Below are positions 50,680 through 64,000 of a stretch of DNA of 64,000 nucleotides, piece after piece; the first letter of the stretch is position 1, and the number at the start of each line of letters is the position of its first letter. The position numbers and the translations under genes were made by a program. Source of the stretch: Magnolia sinica (Eukaryota > Streptophyta > Magnoliopsida > Magnoliales > Magnoliaceae); contig NC_080577.1 in assembly GCF_029962835.1 (NCBI RefSeq), positions 26,518,501 to 26,582,500 on the forward strand. Direction: 5' to 3'. Under the pieces are notes generated by a model. That model saw nothing but the letters and a program-made list of their open reading frames with translations, was not told the DNA's origin and searched no databases.

Positions 50680-51176
50680 GAGCGGTTTAGGTGCGGCCCT
50701 GGCCACACCCAAGATGGAACGAACCTTACAATGGGCCCACTTTGATGTATTTATCGTATATCTACACCGTCCATCTGACTTTTCAGATCAATTTAATGGA
50801 TGAATTCAAAAATGAAGAAGATCCAAATCTAAAATGGAACAAACTATAGAAAGAGTGGTGATTGAATACGCTACCATTACAAAATTCCTAAGGTCCACCG
50901 TACTGTTTTTGTAATGTTTATTTTCCATCCAACCTGTTGATAAGGACAGATAAATCTGGAAGAAGGGAAAACAGAAATATCATCTTGATCCAAAACTTAT
51001 GTCCCTCCTTAATAATCAATCACCACTATTTCCTAAAGTATGGCCTATCTGAGGATTCGATCTGTTTCATTTTTGGGATCATAGCTTAAAATGATCTGAA
51101 AAAACGGATGGACGGCGTGGATATAGAATAAATACATCAAGGTGGGCCCACCGCAAGGGCCGCACCTAATCCGCTC
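50680..51176. mobile_element. MITE 2, related to MITE 1
   Basis: Ends GAGCGGTTTAGGTGCGGCCC and, inverted, GAGCGGATTAGGTGCGGCCC. Inner inverted match continues through GGGCCCAC, TTGATGTATTTAT and ACCGTCCAT/GCCGTCCAT to CAGATCA. The left arm carries about 25 extra bases. It starts 14 bp after MITE 1. Confidence 0.9.
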
Positions 51177-51992
51177 CCATGTTACTCTATCCTTGAAGAT
51201 GTTGACTACCGCGTGGAAATAGGAAACTCAAGGTGGGACCCACCGCTCGATGGACAGAGGAACATTTCTCGCCAAAAACAAAAAACATATCCGGGTCCGA
51301 AAAGAGGGCGGTCAGCTCCTCTTATGATCGTTGAGTGAAGACCGTCGGTTCTCATTCTCATCTGATCTTCCTTTTCTTGATACAGCGTGGCCCACCAGAG
51401 AAATTGACAGTCTGGATCCTGGGCTAAGCAAAACACAATATCTGAGGAGACCTGCAATATTGTACAGGTAACATCCACTCCGTCCATCACATTCTATCCT
51501 ACATTCTAGCCGTTGGAGTAAAATTAAAAGCCAAGATCTGCAATTTTGGTGGGCCAGATCACAGGTGATGATAGAGATAGGATGTCCATGATGCTATCTG
51601 TTATCAAATCCATTAATCATGTGTAACTCACCTGGATGAAATAAAAGATACAAAAGCTAACCTAATTTTTAATTCCAAATTCACTGGCAAACTCAAACAT
51701 TCTTTTTTATTTTTTTAATTATATTATTTTAATTAATAGATTTCATTTTATTTTATTTTATTTTTTCATTTTTTTAAATTTTTTTTTCCTTTTAGTATCC
51801 ACCTATTGTTTTAATTTCAACCATCCATTTCCTAAGGGTTGCTTGACCACTGGCCAATCTTTCTATGAATTGGATGGTCTTAAACAAAATCATGCTCGTA
51901 TGCATCACCGGCCGCCTTCACGTGTGAATTGGAGTAGTATGTCTCATGTGTCCGAATCTCTCTCGTCGCGATCGAAACGGGCAGACAAGAAA
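51177..51992. other. Intergenic spacer between MITEs 2 and 3
   Basis: Includes more GGTGGGACCCACC text and a T-rich, low-complexity tract (51700-51800). No gene seen. Confidence 0.5.
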
Positions 51993-52493
51993 GGACGTGG
52001 ATTGGGTACTACATACGCCTGTACCTATCTCGGGACACAAGAGCTCCGTGGAGCCACAGTAATGTATGAGTTTTATCCACACCGTTCATCCATTTTCCGT
52101 ATCATTTTAGTGTCTAGGCCTAAAAACAAGGTAGATCCAAGGCTCAAGTGGACCACACAGTGCTGATAATGACGGCCATCATTGAAACCTTTCTAATACC
52201 CACATATGATTTTTATTTGCCATCCAGCCTGTTCATAAGGTGACATATATCATATGAAGGGAAAACAAGAATATAGCTTGATCCAAACTTCTGCAGCTCC
52301 TAAGAACTTTTTAATGGTGGGTGTTCAATTCCCAATGTGTGGTCCACTAGAGCTTTGGATCTGCCTCATTTTGGGGCTCATCTCATAAAATGATTAAAAA
52401 AAAAAAAAAAAGATTAACAGTGTAGATAAAACCCACACATCACGGTGCCCTCTCATAGACCTGGAAATGCAGGGTAGTACCTAATCCACATCC
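51993..52493. mobile_element. MITE 3, same group
   Basis: Ends GGACGTGGATTGGGTACTAC and, inverted, GGATGTGGATTAGGTACTAC. Subterminal GTTTTATCCACACCGTTCATC at the left pairs with GTAGATAAAACCCAC at the right. 501 bp, non-coding. Confidence 0.88.
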
Positions 52494-52753
52494 CACAAGA
52501 AACGAAGCTCATCAGGTGGGGCCTGCCCCGTGAGAATGCTTTCGACCAAAATTCAGCGGATTCACACGGGTACATTGTATATAGACAAGCGGTCATCCGG
52601 TCACGGCATACGTCCCAAAAAATAAAATAAAATAAAAATTGACCGAGACTTTTCTCAGCAAAGGTTTTTTAACCCATGCAAATTTTTGAGTGCCTGAGTA
52701 TCAAGCATCATATGCTTCAGATAACTTTCTTTTCATTTCTTAGGTGGGAATTG

Positions 52754-52998
52754 GAAGCGGATTGCGCCCGACTAGATCTGTTTGGTATCCACCGGATGTA
52801 TCTGTTTATCCACACCATCCATCCCTTTTCTCATACCATGTTAAGGTATTGTATTAAATGCATAAAGCATTAAATGCAAGAGGACCACTAAAGCATTGGA
52901 TTTACCTAATTTTTCGACCCATATTTTAACATGATCTGAGAAAGGGGATAAGCAGGTACATCACAGCAGCCCCATGCAGATCTGGCCGGACATTGCTA
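52754..52998. mobile_element. MITE 4, short and decayed
   Basis: Arms share CAGATCTG-like ends, GATGTA(T/C)CTG(T/C)TTATCC and TTCTCA...CATGTTAA in inverted orientation. About 245 bp; the centre is largely lost. Confidence 0.5.
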
Positions 52999-53734
52999 GG
53001 TTTGAGCGAGGGAATTAGTCAATCAAACAGCAGTGGCTTTGTCTATAAGCTCTATAACTAGTCCGAAGTCCCTGCACGTTGAAGGATTTCATTTTTAGGG
53101 TCTTGTTATGTTTCAAGGATTTCATTTTTAGGAGTTGATCTCATGTAAGTGTACGAGAATTTAACTATAGTGTTTGATAAGCCAAATATGTTGTGGCATC
53201 CCCGCATGAAAAAGTAATCCATTTTCTTTCCTTTTTGGTCCCATCATCCAAACAGACTCAGTGCCAAAGGAGCACAAAAATGAGAGATCCAAGCCATCCA
53301 TCAGATGGGTCCCTTTGCCATCCTTCTGTTTATAAGATCGTGACCTGTTCAAACGAGTTGAGCGGCCTGATTTTCAGGCGGGGCATCTACAAGGACCCTG
53401 ACAAGCATGCCAACTGACCACCTCCTGGATGGTTCTAATTCTTCCTGGCAGTTCAGATAGCTCCACTGCCATGACAAACCGACATAAACGCCGCATGTAT
53501 TAACCTTACTCAAGGCACAGTACATTATCATGAATGGCCATATAAATAACCAGCTCTCTACCCATCTCATCACTATACAAACAGTATGTACAGACATTGT
53601 ACATTGAAATCTCTTCAGCTACAGCCTTTTCTAGCTGGTTTTTTAGACGGCAGTGTTTTGGAAAGCAAAGGTTCCATTGCATTGCCCCCTTTAGAAAACA
53701 GAATTTACAGCTAAAAATTCTCTCTTCTTGTTAA
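52999..53734 (-). other. GBA2-type gene 3' UTR and adjoining intergenic DNA
   Basis: The bases directly left of the stop codon at 53735 should be the 3' UTR. No strong poly-A signal was singled out. The rest is unassigned. Confidence 0.45.
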
Positions 53735-59013
<5,279 letters not shown>

Positions 59014-59302
59014 CTGCAGTGCAATAAAGAGCACTAAGAGAAAGCCAGCTAAAAATGAAGGCTTGAAGAAAAACTTAATGACATTTCAAGACTTCTTTTA
59101 TTTATTCATATGGTCTACCAATCAACAGAAGTGCAAGTATCTCTACCTGTCTAAAACAAATACTACACAAAATTACAATTGCCGAAGGTTAATGGAGGCA
59201 AAAGGACAGGTTTGAATTGGGTAGTGATCAGCCCAAGCCCAGCTCATTTATTCACCATGCCTGAAATTCAGGCCTGGTAATCAGTCCTAGCTGGGCCTGT
59301 GA
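59014..59302 (-). other. GBA2-type intron between the first visible exon and Gypsy 2
   Basis: AT-rich; no exon recognised. Confidence 0.6.
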
Positions 59303-59307
59303 CAGCT

Positions 59308-60682
59308 TGATGCAGGACATGAAAATTAGATATGATGTGCAAGATTTCAGGCTTTAGATCATAATAATTTAGAAACAATCACAATAATTCCACATCCCAC
59401 ATAAAGTCAACCATTCAACAAGGAGAATCTACGAGGGTCCAAGCCTACACATGTTAGAGCTGAATCAATTAAAAATTATAGACCAAACAATGCTCAAAAG
59501 ATAGTAGATTCATCCATACATGCAAAGGATTATTTCTCAATCTAAAGGATTCTCACGTTTCAATTCGGGAAAACTTAGGGTTTCAAAAGCGGAATAGAAC
59601 TTGGGGATTTGAGATGATCTAGGGTTAGGGTTATAGAAACAAGGCGAAAGATGAGTGAAATAGAGACGAGAGGGAACCTGTGATCAGCCCGCACGTGTGG
59701 ACAACAAACCGGCCTGACGCACGTGCAAGGATGGCGACCCGCACGTGTGTGGGGCCCACGAATCTAGAATCGGCTGGCTAGGGCCTGGTTGGCCAAGGAT
59801 GGGCCACCTTTCCTCCAAATTTCAGGCCAAACGGATGATTGGTTTGAACACGGTGATCCGCCGAAGTTTCAGCCCTCCTACAGATTCTAAAAACCTACTG
59901 TAGGGGAAAAGATTAGCTACAAACGTGGGTATATTTGATGAGGGGATGACCATAGGAGATGAGGAATATGGAGGGTAGGAGATAGGGGCGATTTGGGATG
60001 GCCAAACGGATGATCGGTTTGAACACGGTGCTCTACCGAAGTTTCAGACTTCCTGCAGGGCCAGATTTTGGAAATCTGTTGTAGGGAAAAGATTAGTGGC
60101 AAACATAGGTGGATTTGATGAGGGGATGACTGCAGGAGATGAAAAATATGGAGGGTAGGAGATGTGGGTGATTTGGGATGGGTGTGGCTTTGCAACACGG
60201 TAGTTAGCCCTTCGAAGAAGGGAGAGTTTTGCACCCAATTAGGTTTTCAGAACTCAAAGAATTAGAGAAGTAAGAAAACGCAGAATTTTATTAATCATCT
60301 TCAATGAAAAAAATCCTACAAGGGGTTGCCTATTTATAAGAAAAACCTATACCCCAAAAGTCGTGCCATATGCTCATACTATTACTTAAAGACGAAGTAA
60401 TAAAAAATAACAACTAATCAATGCAATCTAAACCGTTTATGATGTTCCTAATAACGATAATAAACAAAACTAAAAGTCCTAGGTCACCTAGGGTAGTGGG
60501 CCACGATCATGAGATCCAATGATAGGATTCGCATGATGATCGGGTCCACCCCAAGGAACCAAAACACAGTCCTCTAACTAGGTGGCCCTCCATGGATGTT
60601 GTCATCAATCCAGATTGAAGGTGGGGCCCTCCTTACGTACTTGCGTAAGGGGGGCGTGCGTGTGCGCGAGATGTCCCCATCA
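59308..60682 (-). repeat. Gypsy 2 3' LTR
   Basis: 1,375 bp. It contains an internal near-duplicate (about 59811-59995 against 60000-60175, CAAACGGATGATTGGTTTG versus CAAACGGATGATCGGTTTG) that the 5' LTR lacks, which explains the extra 200 bp. Confidence 0.9.
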
Positions 60683-60875
60683 ACTCTCTCCGGCTGCGAA
60701 GATTTCGCCACTGGTGAAACAAAACTCCTGAACCACTCCAAGATGTCAGGATTAAGTTTCTGAAACTCCTTAGTAAGCCACGTAATGTCTAAAGCTGGGC
60801 GTGACTTCCACTTGACCAGGAACTTTTGAAATCTGCCATCTAACGTCGATATTATCTGATGGTCTAGAATATCCT

Positions 60876-62420
60876 CTATCTCCTCTCTGGGTGTGGAAAG
60901 GATAGGTATGAGAGGTAGAGGGTGGGAAGATGGGTCGGGAGGGGGCCATGGATCAAGGGAAAGGTCTGGAGAATCAGGATGGTTAGTGATAGGTTGGACA
61001 ATGTATCAGTGGTCCCCTGAGATGCAACTAAATCCTCCACATTGAATGTGGAACTAATTCCCATGGAAAGTGGAAGACCTACCACATACGCATTGAGACC
61101 GTTTCATTTTATAATTTTGAATAGTCCAGCGTTACGCGCATGTAATTTATGAATGGTTCCCTGAGGGTACTGCTCTGGCCTGATGCGGACCATCACAGAG
61201 TCCCCTGCATTAAATTCCTTGAATTGTTTATGTTGGTCAGCAAAAATTTTGTAATGTTCATTACTAGTATTAATCTTGCGCCTGATTTCTTGAGGCAATG
61301 AATGGATGTGATATGCAAGGGACTCTGCAGACTCTGATGGCATATGGGACAGGGACATAGGGACAAGATCAATAGGCTTCCTAGGTTTATAACCAATAAC
61401 GACTTCAAAAGGACTTAAACTTGTGAATCTATTAACAAAACTATTAAATGCAAACTCGGCGATAGGTAGTGCAATGTCCCACGTCTTGGTGTGCTCCCCC
61501 ACTAAACACCCGAGCAAATTTCTCAGACTCTTATTGACCACCTTTGGTAGAGTCGCCCTAGGGACTAAATTAATGACGTGATGTATATCCCACATAGGGG
61601 GAAGCTCATCTGGTAGATTATCGGGAAAGACATCACGAAATTCATCCACTACCGGAATGGCCTCAGTGGGTAACTCTTCACTAGCCTCTGGTGCACTTTC
61701 CCTAGCCAAAAGGGTATACACCATCGAGTCCGACTCAGTCTTTCGCTCAAAGTCTTTGGTATTTAGAATATAGAGAGGCTTAGACTTGACTTTGATTCCT
61801 CAATCAACCTTAAGTGATAAGAGAAATGGAGGTATTTTTTCTTAAAAGTTTCTTTCATTTCTCCCCAATGGACTATTGGGGGTTCCCTCAACCTCTATTT
61901 CTTTCTTTCCACAGTAGCCCAAAACCTCTTTGCTTGGCCCACAAGCTTCATATTGGCAAATCAGTCTTGACAAGCATCCGACATGTTGTACCACTCAAAA
62001 TAGTGGTCTATATCTGCCAACCAATCTAGAAGAGCCTTACGAGCCAAGTAGCCATTAAACGTAGGGGCCTCTACTCTTACTCCCTTGGGGAGTTGCGCAT
62101 TTGGGTCATAATGATCATGATGCCCGTCGCGGGGTGGGTGCACGGGTGCGCGTCCATGTCTATTTTTTTGGTCACCCTCATTCCTTTGTCTATCCTCCTA
62201 ACCACCTGCCTGAGATTGGGCATCTTCTCCAATGGCTGGGTTTACCTACGCGGAGGTCTCTAGTTGGGTAACACGCACATTAAGCTGATCCAACGTTGAT
62301 CAATATGTTGTTCCAAGTGCCTACCCAAAGACTCAAACTGTCGGGTTATGTTGTCCATCAACTCTTGTAATTGCTCCATGTTTAGTGCAGGGTGCAACCC
62401 AAAACCGTGACCAGTACGTG
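60876..62420 (-). pseudogene. Gypsy 2 gag and integrase C-terminal remnant
   Basis: Gag shows VRVEAPTFNGYLARKALLDW and LADIDHYFEWYNMSD (about 61965-62075). The frame 61724-61104 reads [20 protein letters not shown], then VINLVPRATLPK joined to VVNKSLRNLLGCLVGEHTK, so the sequence passes from just before RT straight into the distal integrase. It goes on through EFAFNSFVNRFTSLSPFEVV and [14 protein letters not shown] to [18 protein letters not shown] near 61050. The long frame of 206 codons is uninterrupted. Confidence 0.88.
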
Positions 62421-62753
62421 TGAGCATACAACTACCCACTCAACTCAAAGGTCCTCTAATGCAACTATATGCATCTAAATGAGACTAAATGCTCCCATAG
62501 GACTATATGAGGGAAACTACGCAACACTCCTAAAATTCCAGCAACATAACTGTCCAGACAGTTCGTTAACAGAAAATTCAGCAATGAAAATTGGAGAATT
62601 TCTGACAATAGAAAATTCAGCAGTTTATGTTGTGAATGATGGGTCCTAAACAACCCTATATGATGAAATTTAATGCAAAATAAACGTGAGTAGACTAAAC
62701 CCTAAACATGTAATGCAATCTCCAATGAAAAACATAAGCTCTGACACCAAATT

Positions 62754-63931
62754 TGATGCAGGACATGAAAATCAGATATGATGTGCAAGATTTCAGGCTT
62801 TAAATTATAATAATTTAGAAACAATCACAATAATTCCACATCCCACATAAAGTAAAACGTGGGTCCAAACCTACACATGTTAGGGCTGAATCAATTAAAA
62901 ATTATAGACCAAACAATGCTCAAAGGATAGTAGATTTATCAACATATGCAAAGGATTGTTTCCTAATCCAAGGGATTCTCACGTTTCAATTCGAGAAAAC
63001 CTAGAATTTGAAAAGTGGAATAGAACTTGGGGATTTGAGATGATTTAGGGTTAAGATTATGGAAACAAGGCGACATAGGAGTGAAATAGAGATGCGAGGG
63101 AACTTGTGATAAGCCCGCACGTGTGAACAACAAACCGGCCTAACGCACATGCAAGGATGATGACTTGCACGTGTGTGGGGCCCACGAATCTAGAATCGGC
63201 TAGCTAGGGCCTGGTTTGCCAGGGATGGGCTACCTTCCCTCCAAATTTCAGGCCAAACGGATGATCGGTTTGAACATGGTGCTCCGCCAAAGTTTCAGCC
63301 CTCCTACAAGGCCAAATTTTAAAAATTTGCTGTAGGGGAAAGATTAGCTGCAAACGTGAGTGGATTTGATGAGAGGATGGCTGTAGGAGATGAGGAATAT
63401 GGAGGGTAGGAGATAGGAGCGATTTGAGATGGGTGTGGCTTTGCACCACGGCAGTTAGCCCTTTGAAGAAGGGAGGGTTTCGCACTCAATTAGGTTTCCA
63501 CAACTCAAAGAATTAGAGAAGCAAGAAAACGCAGAATTTTATTAATCATCTTCAATGAAAAAAACCCTGCATAGGGTTGCCTATTTATAAGAAAAACCTA
63601 TACCTCAAAAGCCACGCCATGTGTGCATACTATTACTTAAAGACAAAGTAACAAAAAATAACAACTAATCAATGCAATCTTAACCGTTCATGATGTTCCT
63701 AATAACGGTAATAAGAAAAACTCAAAGTCCTAGGTCACCTGGGGTAGTGGGCCATATAATGAGATCCAATGATGGGATCCACATGATGATCGGGTCCACC
63801 CCAAAGAACCAAAACATAGTCCTCTAACTAGGAGGCCCTCTAGGATGTTGTCATCAATCCAGATCGAAGGTGGGCCCTTCCTTGCGTACATGCGTAAGGG
63901 GGGCGTGCGTGTGCGCGAGATGTCCCCATCA
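62754..63931 (-). repeat. Gypsy 2 5' LTR
   Basis: 1,178 bp, same ends as the 3' LTR, one copy of the segment that is doubled there. Confidence 0.9.
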
Positions 63932-63936
63932 CAGCC

Positions 63937-64000
63937 ATAAGTGACTTTGAATTCGAGGCTTGATGTAGACAGAGCTGGCTTAAGAATAAGAAAATAATCC
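63937..64000 (-). other. GBA2-type intron, right edge
   Basis: Short unique sequence. No exon seen. Confidence 0.5.

Larger units (their letters stand above)
59308..63931 (-). mobile_element. Gypsy element 2, non-autonomous, same design as Gypsy 1
   Basis: LTRs 59308-60682 (3') and 62754-63931 (5'), TGATGCAGG...CCCATCA; PBS on the minus strand at 62738-62749 (TGGTGTCAGAGC); flanks CAGCT (59303-59307) and CAGCC (63932-63936), one mismatch. The interior (2.07 kb) has gag and a protease-side/integrase-tail fusion, without RT, RNase H or integrase core. It lies in a GBA2-type intron, in the same direction as the gene. Confidence 0.92.

Overview
This window is nuclear DNA of a flowering plant. 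The evidence is two intron-rich plant housekeeping genes with GT-AG splice sites, L1-type LINEs, Copia and Gypsy LTR retrotransposons primed from the TGGTATCAGAGC (Met-tRNA) site, tRNA-derived SINEs and many MITEs. The style of the MITEs and of the GGGCCCAC/GATGTGG-rich non-coding DNA suggests an early-diverging angiosperm such as a magnoliid. That is an impression from sequence character and was not tested. There is no bacterial or organellar signal, no rRNA, tRNA or CRISPR.

Two host genes lie head to tail on the minus strand. (1) A cytosolic-type glutathione reductase starts at 47065 and runs leftwards. Seven coding exons are present (46925-47065, 40911-40975, 40449-40518, 38060-38131, 8472-8675, 6586-6659, 6359-6442), giving about 236 of roughly 495 residues; the C-terminal half must lie left of position 1. 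All exon junctions keep frame. Its fourth intron is 29.4 kb. (2) A GH116 non-lysosomal glucosylceramidase (GBA2 type) enters from the right edge and ends at 53735. Its last five exons (58946-59013, 58678-58750, 57662-57723, 55781-56996, 53735-53993) are present, about 558 C-terminal residues, with the catalytic motifs intact.

Almost everything else is transposon-derived. From left to right: an unassigned CCCTAA-rich leader (1-450); a degenerate LINE (451-4330); a repeat element with TATCG-rich ends and a microsatellite core (element A, 4598-6145); GR exons 7-5; then, in GR intron 4, a second LINE (about 9263-19630) split by a 5.3-kb Copia element (10327-15626, TSD CTTCC), a 9-bp-TSD MITE (16235-16944) and a SINE (about 18529-18890); element B (20669-22315); and a second Copia (22683-37530). 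The second Copia has itself received a caulimovirid-like reverse transcriptase fragment, a gutted Gypsy element (24989-28932, TSD ATCAA), other LTR debris and a gutted antisense Copia (34101-36577). GR introns 3-1 follow (38132-46924), with element C, a probable solo LTR and two SINEs. The intergenic region (47.45-53.7 kb) holds a 33-37-bp degenerate repeat array, a diverged 260-bp duplication and four MITEs. The GBA2-type gene contains element D, a 540-bp MITE and, in its 5'-most intron seen here, a second gutted Gypsy element (59308-63931).

No multi-gene system with a new biochemical function is visible. The most unusual things are the TATCG/microsatellite element family seen four times, the paired RT-less Gypsy elements that keep gag and an integrase tail, the virus-like RT fragment lodged in a Copia gag gene, and the very large nested-TE intron that the glutathione reductase transcript must remove.
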